From an uncultured bacterium (GTDB taxonomy: Bacteria > Bacillota_A > Clostridia > Oscillospirales > Oscillospiraceae), in assembly GCA_945917385.1 (NCBI GenBank), contig CAMEHJ010000110.1, positions 1 through 5,062 of the forward strand: a stretch of 5,062 nucleotides of DNA, in the 5' to 3' direction. Below, piece by piece: positions 1 to 5,062 of this stretch; within the stretch, counting starts at the first letter, position 1; each line of letters opens with the position of its first letter. The translations under genes were made by a program, and so were the position numbers. The notes under the pieces are model-generated. The model searched no databases and was not told the DNA's origin. It saw nothing but the letters and a program-made list of their open reading frames with translations.

Positions 1-75
1 ATCCTGGCGTATGAGGCGCTGCGGCAGCAGGGCTTTCCCGGCCTGCTCGGCACCGGCTCTATGTCGGATTTATAA
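1..75 (+). CDS. C-terminal tail of an unidentified upstream gene (partial)
   Basis: The + frame is open from the window edge to a TAA at 73-75 and gives 24 residues ending [12 protein letters not shown] do not recognise the family. It does not resemble the C-terminus of glyceraldehyde-3-phosphate dehydrogenase, which often precedes pgk. Codon use differs from the genes downstream: it contains CGG and TTA, while TTA is absent from the five genes that follow, so it is probably less strongly expressed. Only 29 nt separate its stop from the pgk start, with no hairpin or T-run between, so transcription could read through into pgk. That the frame is coding is inferred from its uninterrupted reading, its position and the sensible spacing; the fragment is too short for certainty. 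Confidence 0.5.
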   Translation: MLAYEALRQQGFPGLLGTGSMSDL

Positions 76-104
76 ATTTATATACTATTTTAGGAGGCTA
101 TATC

Positions 105-1295
105 ATGAACTACAACAAGAAGACCATTCGCGATGTTGACGTTAAGGGCAAGAAGGTCCTTCTCCGCTGCGACTTCAACGTTCCCCAGAACAAGGAGACC
201 GGCGAGATCACCAGCGACAAGCGTATCAAGGCCGCTATCCCCACCATAAAGGCACTGCTCGATAACGGCGCTGCCGTCATCGCCTGCTCCCACCTCGGCA
301 AGCCCAAGGGCGAGTGGAAAACCAAGCTCACTCTCGCTCCCGTAGCAAAGAGACTCAGTGAGCTTCTCGGTCAGGAGGTCATTTTCGCTTCCGACATTAT
401 CGGCGACGACGCAAAGGCAAAGGCCGCCGCGCTCCAGCCCGGCCAGATCATGCTGCTTGAGAACCTCCGTTTCGACATCCGCGAGGAGAAGAACGGCGCA
501 GACTTTGCAAAGGCTCTTGCAGACATGGCAGAAGTTTTCGTTTCCGACGCATTCGGCACCGTGCACAGAGCGCACGCCTCCACCGCAGGCGTTGCCGCAT
601 ACCTGCCCGCATACTCCGGCCTGCTCGTTGACAAGGAGCTGTCCATCATGGGCAAGGCTCTCGACGACCCCAAGCGCCCCTTCGTCGCTGTCCTCGGCGG
701 CGCAAAGGTCTCCGACAAGATCGCCGTTATCAACAATCTCCTTGAAAAGGCAGACACCATCATCATCGGCGGCGGCATGGCCTATACCTTCATGAAGGCT
801 CAGGGCTACGAAATAGGCAAGTCCCTGCTTGAAGCAGACCGTCTTGACTACGCAAAGGACATGATAAAGAAGGCCGAGGAGAAGGGCGTCAAGTTCCTCC
901 TGCCCGTTGACAACTACTGCGCAGCCGAGTTCTCCGCAGACGCAGAGCCTGTCCTCGTTGAAGGCAGCATTCCCGCCGGGCTTATGGGCATGGACATCGG
1001 TCCCAAGACCGTCGAGGCATTCTCCGCAGCCGTCAAGGGTGCAGGCACCATCGTCTGGAACGGACCCATGGGTGTTTTCGAGTTTGACGCATTCGCAAAC
1101 GGCACCAAAGCAATGGCAAAGGCACTGGCAGAGTCCGGCGCTGTCACCATCGTCGGCGGCGGCGACTCCGCAGCCGCGGTCGAGAAGCTCGGCTTCGCGG
1201 ACAAGATCACCCACATCTCCACCGGCGGCGGCGCATCCCTTGAGTTCCTTGAGGGCAAGGAGCTGCCCGGCGTTGCCTGCCTGCTCGACGCATAA
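105..1295 (+). CDS. pgk: Phosphoglycerate kinase
   Basis: Cytoplasmic glycolytic enzyme that transfers the acyl phosphate of 1,3-bisphosphoglycerate to ADP, giving ATP and 3-phosphoglycerate. The 396-aa product has the usual family length. The N-terminal substrate domain shows RCDFNVP (21-27), SHLGKPKG (62-69), LLENLRF (117-123) and the [10 protein letters not shown] segment (150-159), which carry the basic patch that holds the phosphoglycerate. The C-terminal nucleotide domain shows GGAKVSDKI (198-206), GGGMAYTF (222-229), WNGPMGVFE (318-326), GGGDSAAA (351-358) and [10 protein letters not shown] (372-381). Position 66 is Lys where many family members have Arg (SHLGRP); I recall Lys being common in clostridial homologues, so it is not a defect. 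The ATG at 105 is preceded by a perfect AGGAGG (92-97) with a 7-nt spacer, and the protein starts at the normal place before the RCDFN motif. It is the first of three consecutive glycolytic genes. I see no convincing promoter in the 29 nt upstream. Confidence 0.98.
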   Translation: MNYNKKTIRDVDVKGKKVLLRCDFNVPQNKETGEITSDKRIKAAIPTIKALLDNGAAVIACSHLGKPKGEWKTKLTLAPVAKRLSELLGQEVIFASDIIGDDAKAKAAALQPGQIMLLENLRFDIREEKNGADFAKALADMAEVFVSDAFGTVHRAHASTAGVAAYLPAYSGLLVDKELSIMGKALDDPKRPFVAVLGGAKVSDKIAVINNLLEKADTIIIGGGMAYTFMKAQGYEIGKSLLEADRLDYAKDMIKKAEEKGVKFLLPVDNYCAAEFSADAEPVLVEGSIPAGLMGMDIGPKTVEAFSAAVKGAGTIVWNGPMGVFEFDAFANGTKAMAKALAESGAVTIVGGGDSAAAVEKLGFADKITHISTGGGASLEFLEGKELPGVACLLDA

Positions 1296-1313
1296 TTTAA
1301 TCAGGTTCAAATA

Positions 1314-1345
1314 CGCATGAGACGGACGCTTTCCCGTCTTATGCG
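1314..1345 (+). other. 12-bp intercistronic hairpin between pgk and tpiA
   Basis: Left arm 1314-1325 pairs with right arm 1334-1345 over 12 consecutive base pairs, eleven Watson-Crick plus one G·U (1319·1340), around an 8-nt loop. It lies in the middle of the 98-nt gap. The sequence after it (GAATGAATATAAAAAG) has no U-tract, so it is not a standard intrinsic terminator. Plausible roles are protecting the 3' end of a processed pgk transcript, partial attenuation, or marking an mRNA cleavage site; the sequence alone does not choose between them. Confidence 0.6.
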
Positions 1346-1374
1346 GAATGAATATAAAAAGCAAAGCTTTCTAC

Positions 1375-1393
1375 GAAAGGAAAATACCTTCAT
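1375..1393 (+). promoter_or_regulatory. Ribosome binding site of tpiA with long spacer
   Basis: The only purine-rich match upstream of the tpiA ATG is GAAAGG (1375-1380), leaving 13 nt to the start codon against 7-8 nt for the other genes here. The AAGG (1377-1380) can pair with CCTT (1387-1390) across a 6-nt loop, and CTTTC (1367-1371) can pair with GAAAG (1375-1379). Either weak hairpin would partly cover the site or alter the effective spacing. The start itself is supported by the protein family rather than by this site. Confidence 0.5.
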
Positions 1394-2164
1394 ATGAACA
1401 GAAAATATCGCAAGACCGTTATTGCCGGCAACTGGAAGATGAATATGCTGGCTTCCGAGATCAAGCCCTTTATAGAAGAGCTGAAGGCCAACCTGCCCAA
1501 GACCCGTACCTGCGAGATGGTTCTCTGCACTCCCGCAGTCATGGTTCCCGCGATGGTCAAGGCCGGCAAGGACTGCAAGGTCGCAGCCGGTGCGCAGGAT
1601 GTCTCCAAGTACGAGAAGGGCGCATACACCGGTGAGATCTCCGCCGCCCAGCTCAGCGATATCGGCGCTAAGTACTGCATCGTCGGCCACTCCGAGCGCC
1701 GCCAGTACCACGGCGAGGACGATATGCTCATCAACGCCAAGACCAAGGCTCTGCTTGAAAAGGGCATCGCTCCCATCATCTGCGTGGGCGAGTCTCTTGA
1801 GCAGCGCGAGATGAACCTGACCATGGAGTATGTCGCATACCAGGTCAAGGCCGCTCTCTCCGGTATCGACGCGACCAAGCTCCGCCGCTGCATTATCGCC
1901 TATGAGCCTATCTGGGCCATCGGCACCGGCAAGACCGCTACCGCAGAGCAGGCACAGGAGGTCTGCGAGGGTATCCGTGCCGTCATCCGCGGCATCTACG
2001 GCGCACGTCCCGCACGTGCCGTCTCCATCCTCTACGGCGGCAGCATGAATGCAAAGAACGCACGCGAGCTGCTTGCTCAGCCCGACATCGACGGCGGCCT
2101 CATCGGCGGCGCTTCCCTCAAACCCGTTGATTTCTCCGAAATCATCAAGGCTACCGATCAGTGA
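1394..2164 (+). CDS. tpiA: Triosephosphate isomerase
   Basis: Cytoplasmic TIM-barrel enzyme that interconverts dihydroxyacetone phosphate and D-glyceraldehyde-3-phosphate. The 256-aa product has the normal length. The substrate-binding N-W-K-M segment (13-16, with Asn13 and Lys15), the electrophilic His99 in IVGHSERR (96-103), and the catalytic base Glu171 in AYEPIWAIGTGKTA (169-182, including the mobile loop 6) are all present. The phosphate-binding ends ILYGGSM (212-218) and GGLIGGASLKP (234-244) complete the active site. The short extension before AGNWKMN (MNRKYRKTVI) resembles what I recall of clostridial TpiA sequences, supporting the ATG at 1394. It follows pgk after a 98-nt gap with a hairpin and precedes gpmI by 25 nt. 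No truncation or frameshift is seen. Confidence 0.98.
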   Translation: MNRKYRKTVIAGNWKMNMLASEIKPFIEELKANLPKTRTCEMVLCTPAVMVPAMVKAGKDCKVAAGAQDVSKYEKGAYTGEISAAQLSDIGAKYCIVGHSERRQYHGEDDMLINAKTKALLEKGIAPIICVGESLEQREMNLTMEYVAYQVKAALSGIDATKLRRCIIAYEPIWAIGTGKTATAEQAQEVCEGIRAVIRGIYGARPARAVSILYGGSMNAKNARELLAQPDIDGGLIGGASLKPVDFSEIIKATDQ

Positions 2165-2176
2165 TTTAATAAAAAA

Positions 2177-2189
2177 GAAGGAACGGCAA
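2177..2189 (+). promoter_or_regulatory. Ribosome binding site that fixes the gpmI start
   Basis: GAAGGA (2177-2182) lies 7 nt before the ATG at 2190. The gpmI frame stays open upstream to an ATG at 2049, but that extension overlaps tpiA out of frame, reads as low-complexity Ser/Pro/Thr sequence, and has no family similarity. The site therefore places the true start at 2190. The A-rich stretch before it (2170-2181) is repeated exactly ahead of the gene at 3801. Confidence 0.85.
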
Positions 2190-3704
2190 ATGACGAAAAA
2201 AGCAGTTCTTATAATTCTTGATGGCTACGGCATCGCGGCACCCTCCGAGGGCAACGCGATCTCCTGCGCCAGAAAGCCGAATCTTGACAGGCTCTTTTCC
2301 GAGAACCCCACCTCTCAGCTCTCCGCCTCCGGACTTGACGTCGGTCTGCCCGAAGGACAGATGGGCAACTCCGAGGTCGGTCACACCAACATCGGCGCGG
2401 GCCGCGTGGTTTTCCAGATCCTCCCCAAAATGAGCCAGGAGATCAAAAACGGCAAGTTCTTTGAAAACCCCGTCTACATCAAGGCGATGGACGACGCAAA
2501 GGCAAACGGCAAGGCTCTGCACATCATGGGCCTGCTGTCCACCGGCGGCGTACACAGCCACCTCACACACATCTTCGCCATCCTCGACATGGCAAAGCAG
2601 CGCGGCGTTGAGAAGGTGTTTGTACACTGCTTCCTCGACGGACGCGACGTTGCCCCCAAGAGCGGCGCCGGCTTTGTCGCTCAGCTTCAGGCAAAGTGCG
2701 ACGAGCTTGGCAATGCCCGCATCGCCACCATCCAGGGCCGCTTCTACGGCATGGACAGAGACAAGCGCTGGGAGCGCGTACAGGAGGGCTACAACGCTAT
2801 CGTCTGCGGCGAGGGCATCATGGACGCGGATGCCGTGCACGCCGTTGAGGCAAGCTACGCCGAGGGCGTTACCGACGAGTTTGTAAAGCCCGTCGTGGTC
2901 TGCAAAGACGGCGTTATCAACAAGGGCGACAGCGTTATCTTCATGAACTTCCGCCCCGACCGCGCAAGAGAGATGACCTGGGCGCTGAACCTTGAAAGCT
3001 TTGACGGCTTCGAGAGAAAGAAGGTCGTATGCCCGCTGAGCTATGTCTGCACCGCACAGTACGACGAGGCGCTCCCCCTGCCCATCGCATACCCGCCGGA
3101 GGTCATCGAGAACACTCTCGGTGACTACATCAGCGCAAAGGGACTCAAGCAGTTCCGCGTCGCGGAGACCGAGAAGTACGCCCATGTCACCTTCTTCTTC
3201 AACGGCGGCGTTGAAAAGCAGGCAGAGGGCGAGGACAGATGCCTTGTCCCCTCCCCGAAGGAGTTTGCAACCTACGACCTCGTGCCTCAGATGAGCGCGG
3301 AGAAGGTAGGGGAGAAGTGCGTTGAGGCGATCGCCTCCGACAAGTATGACCTTATCGTATGCAACTTCGCAAACTGCGACATGGTAGGCCATACCGGCGT
3401 TATGCAGGCGGCGGTCACCGCCGTTGAGGCGGTCGATACCGCAATGGGCAAGATCATGGCCGAGGTCGAAAAGCACCCGGACACCGTCCTGCTCGTAACC
3501 GCCGACCACGGCAATGCCGACTGTATGTTTGACGCAAGCGGCAAGGTCAACACCGCGCACACTACGAACCCCGTGCCCTTTGCGGTCTGCAAGGCAGGCA
3601 TCGAGCTGAAAGACGGCCGCCTTGCCGATATCGCCCCCACCATTCTCAGCCTGATGGGACTTGCCAAGCCCGCCGAAATGACCGGCGAGTGCCTTATCAA
3701 GTGA
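2190..3704 (+). CDS. gpmI: 2,3-bisphosphoglycerate-independent phosphoglycerate mutase
   Basis: Cytoplasmic, Mn-dependent mutase of the alkaline phosphatase superfamily that converts 3-phosphoglycerate to 2-phosphoglycerate through a phosphoserine intermediate. The product is 504 aa, close to the usual 500-515. Phosphatase-domain ligands are visible: Asp11 (ILDGYG, 9-14), the nucleophile Ser61 in GQMGNSEVGH (56-65), Asp397 and His401 in CDMVGHTG (396-403), Asp439-His440 in TADHGNAD (437-444), and His457 in NTAHTTNP (454-461). The inserted transferase domain carries GGVHSH (119-124), LDGRD (149-153), GRFYGMDRD (183-191) and NFRPDRAR (253-260), which bind the phosphoglycerate; Lys329 lies in ETEKYAH (326-332). 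One small oddity is Thr118 in LSTGGVHSH where LSDGGVHSH is the common form. The gene starts 25 nt after tpiA and is probably cotranscribed with it. A cluster of hairpins follows the stop. Confidence 0.98.
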   Translation: MTKKAVLIILDGYGIAAPSEGNAISCARKPNLDRLFSENPTSQLSASGLDVGLPEGQMGNSEVGHTNIGAGRVVFQILPKMSQEIKNGKFFENPVYIKAMDDAKANGKALHIMGLLSTGGVHSHLTHIFAILDMAKQRGVEKVFVHCFLDGRDVAPKSGAGFVAQLQAKCDELGNARIATIQGRFYGMDRDKRWERVQEGYNAIVCGEGIMDADAVHAVEASYAEGVTDEFVKPVVVCKDGVINKGDSVIFMNFRPDRAREMTWALNLESFDGFERKKVVCPLSYVCTAQYDEALPLPIAYPPEVIENTLGDYISAKGLKQFRVAETEKYAHVTFFFNGGVEKQAEGEDRCLVPSPKEFATYDLVPQMSAEKVGEKCVEAIASDKYDLIVCNFANCDMVGHTGVMQAAVTAVEAVDTAMGKIMAEVEKHPDTVLLVTADHGNADCMFDASGKVNTAHTTNPVPFAVCKAGIELKDGRLADIAPTILSLMGLAKPAEMTGECLIK

Positions 3705-3708
3705 TCCT

Positions 3709-3740
3709 TTCCGGAACCGGCAGAATTGTCGGTTCCGGGA
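3709..3740 (+). other. Strong hairpin A after gpmI
   Basis: Arms 3711-3722 and 3727-3738 form 12 base pairs (one G·U at 3720·3729) closed by the 4-nt loop GAAU, and can add a U·G and a U-A pair at the base (3709-3710 with 3739-3740). The GC-rich stem begins 4 nt after the gpmI stop codon. There is no U-tract behind it, so it is not a canonical intrinsic terminator, though it could still cause pausing, partial termination or 3'-end protection. It shares its right arm with the next hairpin. Confidence 0.65.
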
Positions 3741-3758
3741 TAATCCCGGCGCAAGCCG
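3735..3758 (+). promoter_or_regulatory. Overlapping small hairpins B and C, alternative to hairpin A
   Basis: CCGGGA (3735-3740) pairs perfectly with TCCCGG (3744-3749) across a 3-nt loop (hairpin B). CGGC (3747-3750) pairs with GCCG (3755-3758) across a GCAA loop, a GNRA tetraloop (hairpin C). B uses the right-arm foot of hairpin A and the left arm of C, so the RNA can form either A plus C or B, not all three at once. Mutually exclusive stems upstream of a gene are the layout of attenuators and RNA switches. No known riboswitch class is recognised, and the stems are short, so a regulatory role is only an inference. Confidence 0.35.
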
Positions 3759-3800
3759 ATTAAAGTTATCTCTACATATTAAAAAAGAAGGGAAATCGCT

Positions 3801-4493
3801 ATGATCTACACCACTGAAGTTAAGCATATGTGCCCCGTCGCAAAGGGCGCATACCATGGCCCCGCTCCCATCCCCGAAGAGGGCAAGTGGGTTCAGGCCA
3901 AGGAAATTTCCGACATCTCCGGTTTGACTCACGGTATCGGCTGGTGCGCACCCCAGCAGGGCGCCTGCAAGCTGACGCTCAACATCAAAAACGGCATCAT
4001 CGAGGAGGCTCTTGTTGAGACCATCGGCTGCTCCGGCATGACCCACTCCGCAGCAATGGCTTCCGAAATCCTTATCGGCAAGACCATTCTTGAGGCTCTG
4101 AATACCGACCTCGTCTGCGACGCCATCAACACCGCAATGCGCGAGCTGTTCCTCCAGATCGTTTACGGCCGCAGCCAGTCCGCATTCTCCGAGGACGGCC
4201 TTGCAGTCGGCGCTTCCCTGGAAGACCTCGGCAAGGGTCTCAGATCCCAGGTCGGCACCATGTTCGCCACCAAGGAAAAGGGTCCCCGCTACCTCGAGCT
4301 CACCGAGGGCTATGTCACCAGACTCGCTCTCAACGCCGATAACGAGATCGTCGGCTACGAGTTTGTTTCCGTCGGCAAGATGATGGACTTCATCAAGAAG
4401 GGCGACGACGCCAACGTCGCAATGGAGAAGGCAAAGGGTCACTACGGTCAGTTCGACAACGCCGCCAAGTACATCGACCCCCGTCAGGAATAA
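3801..4493 (+). CDS. NifU/IscU-like iron-sulfur cluster assembly scaffold protein
   Basis: The 230-aa product resembles the clostridial proteins annotated as iron-sulfur cluster assembly scaffold, found beside GGGtGRT genes. Residues about 1-125 align with the IscU/NifU N-terminal fold: the opening MIYTTEV, KLTLNIKNGIIEEALVETIGC (57-77) against the IscU strand leading to Cys63, and GKTILEALNTD (93-103). Cysteines sit at 11, 49, 56, 77 and 106. By eye, Cys77 matches IscU Cys63, and Cys106 may match the third IscU cysteine. The region of IscU Cys37/Asp39 reads CAPQQGAC (49-56), without a Cys at that exact place. Residues about 126-230 form an extension absent from the 128-aa IscU; I recognise no domain in it. 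No signal peptide or membrane segment is evident, so it should be cytoplasmic. The ATG at 3801 has GAAGGG (3787-3792) 8 nt upstream; Met10 is a less likely start. It is followed 18 nt later by its usual partner. Cluster binding is inferred from the family and not shown here. Confidence 0.85.
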   Translation: MIYTTEVKHMCPVAKGAYHGPAPIPEEGKWVQAKEISDISGLTHGIGWCAPQQGACKLTLNIKNGIIEEALVETIGCSGMTHSAAMASEILIGKTILEALNTDLVCDAINTAMRELFLQIVYGRSQSAFSEDGLAVGASLEDLGKGLRSQVGTMFATKEKGPRYLELTEGYVTRLALNADNEIVGYEFVSVGKMMDFIKKGDDANVAMEKAKGHYGQFDNAAKYIDPRQE

Positions 4494-4511
4494 TTAGAGG
4501 AGGACGAAATA

Positions 4512-5062
4512 ATGGCTCTGTTTGAAAATTACGAGAGAAGAATAGATAAAATCAATGGTGTCCTCGCCCAGTACGGTATCGCTTCCGTCGAAGAGTGCAG
4601 AGAGATCTGCAAGGCAAAGGGCTTTGACCCCTACGAGATCGCAGCCGGCATCCAGCCCATCTGCTTTGAGAACGTCCGCTGGGCATACTGCGTAGGCGCC
4701 GCCATCGCAATCAAGTCCGGTGTAAAGACCGCCGCGGAAGCCGCAAAGATGATTGGCGTCGGCCTGCAGAGCTTCTGCCTCGACGGCTCCGTCGCAGAGG
4801 ACCGCAAGGTCGGTCTCGGCCACGGCAACCTCGGCGCAATGCTGCTGAGCGACGATACCAAGTGCTTCGCATTCCTTGCCGGCCACGAGTCCTTCGCCGC
4901 TGCCGAGGGCGCGATCGGTATCGTCAAGAACGCAAACAAGGCGCGCAAGTCCCCCCTGCGCGTTATCCTCAACGGTCTCGGCAAGGACGCCGCCCAGATC
5001 ATTTCCCGCATCAACGGCTTCACCTACGTCCAGACCCAGTTTGACTACTTCACCGGCGAGCT
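4512..5062 (+). CDS. GGGtGRT family protein (3' truncated by window end)
   Basis: The first 183 residues match my recollection of the GGGtGRT protein family, whose full members are about 330 aa. Recognisable stretches are the start MALFENYERRIDKIN, IQPICFENVRWAY (47-59), the conserved block VGLGHGNLGAML (100-111), FLAGHESFAAAEGAIGI (121-137), and RVILNGLGKDAAQIISRING (150-169). The Gly-rich GGGTGRT motif that names the family should lie in the missing C-terminal part and is not visible. Cysteines occur at 29, 33, 51, 60, 89 and 118, and histidines at 104 and 125; whether any bind metal is unknown. The start is fixed by AGGAGG (4498-4503) with an 8-nt spacer. It lies 18 nt behind the NifU-like scaffold gene, so the two are almost certainly one transcriptional unit. 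The family's function is not established to my knowledge; association with iron-sulfur assembly rests on gene neighbourhood. Confidence 0.85.
   Translation, partial: MALFENYERRIDKINGVLAQYGIASVEECREICKAKGFDPYEIAAGIQPICFENVRWAYCVGAAIAIKSGVKTAAEAAKMIGVGLQSFCLDGSVAEDRKVGLGHGNLGAMLLSDDTKCFAFLAGHESFAAAEGAIGIVKNANKARKSPLRVILNGLGKDAAQIISRINGFTYVQTQFDYFTGE

Noticed and set aside
81..86. TATACT as a -10 box for pgk
   Set aside because: Transcription would begin around 92-94, inside the ribosome binding site, and no -35 element is found 16-18 nt upstream. The AT-rich gap is a better explanation.
1304..1312. GGTTCAAAT resembling a tRNA T-loop
   Set aside because: The flanks do not form the T-stem, and no acceptor, D or anticodon arms can be found around it.
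1353..1358. TATAAA as a -10 box for tpiA
   Set aside because: The hexamer is good and a start near 1365 would leave a workable leader, but the best -35 candidates (around 1330-1336) match only about three of six bases and overlap the hairpin arm. Too weak to list.
90..1364. A 424-codon open frame on the minus strand opposite pgk
   Set aside because: Same cause: it is in codon register with pgk, is rich in Cys, Val and Gly as expected from reversed codons, and has no recognisable domain.
2049..2189. N-terminal extension of gpmI by 47 codons from an upstream ATG
   Set aside because: It lies within tpiA in another frame, encodes low-complexity Ser/Pro/Ala sequence, and a good ribosome binding site precedes the ATG at 2190 where the family normally starts.
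3711..3760. Intrinsic (Rho-independent) terminator after gpmI
   Set aside because: The stem is strong enough, but no run of T follows any of the hairpins, so it was reported as a hairpin of unknown role instead.
3775..3780. CATATT as a -10 box for the scaffold gene
   Set aside because: Only four of six matches, no -35 partner, and the predicted start would fall in the ribosome binding site.
2166..4442. A 758-codon open frame on the minus strand across gpmI and the scaffold gene
   Set aside because: It is in exact codon register with both sense genes and stays open because they lack TTA, CTA and TCA codons. The translation matches no family I know, and both sense genes are unmistakable.
4862..5044. 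Small + strand frames inside the GGGtGRT gene and the other main genes
   Set aside because: They are out-of-frame shadows, rich in Arg, Ser and Pro from GC-rich codons, with no ribosome binding site.

Overview
The window looks like chromosomal DNA from a Gram-positive anaerobe of the Clostridia, most likely a GC-rich gut lineage near the Oscillospiraceae/Ruminococcaceae. This is inferred from the strong AGGAGG-type ribosome binding sites, the GC-rich codon use, the clustered pgk-tpiA-gpmI genes, and a NifU-like/GGGtGRT gene pair that I know mainly from Clostridia. No 16S or other phylogenetic marker is present, so the family-level placement is tentative.

All genes lie on the + strand. Positions 1-75 hold the last 24 codons of an unidentified upstream gene. 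Then come phosphoglycerate kinase (105-1295), triosephosphate isomerase (1394-2164) and cofactor-independent phosphoglycerate mutase (2190-3704). Together these are three lower-glycolysis enzymes: TpiA makes glyceraldehyde-3-phosphate from DHAP, Pgk makes ATP and 3-phosphoglycerate, and GpmI makes 2-phosphoglycerate. Neither gapA nor eno, the usual partners, is adjacent inside the window. All three enzymes are full length with their catalytic residues intact.

After a 96-nt gap containing a cluster of overlapping hairpins comes a second, tightly spaced pair. The first is a 230-aa NifU/IscU-like scaffold protein (3801-4493). Eighteen nucleotides later begins a GGGtGRT-family protein (4512 to the window end, truncated). 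The biochemical role of this pair is, to my knowledge, not established, and it is the most interesting content here. The scaffold keeps an IscU-like fold signature but appears to have moved its cysteines.

Intergenic structure is informative. The two long gaps (pgk-tpiA, 98 nt; gpmI-scaffold, 96 nt) each carry a 12-bp hairpin without a U-tract, while the two short gaps (25 and 18 nt) carry only a ribosome binding site. Codon use is strongly biased: TTA, CTA and TCA do not occur in any of the roughly 1,570 codons of the five main genes, which suggests high expression. This bias also creates very long but spurious antisense reading frames. No tRNA, rRNA, CRISPR array, insertion sequence or phage feature was seen.
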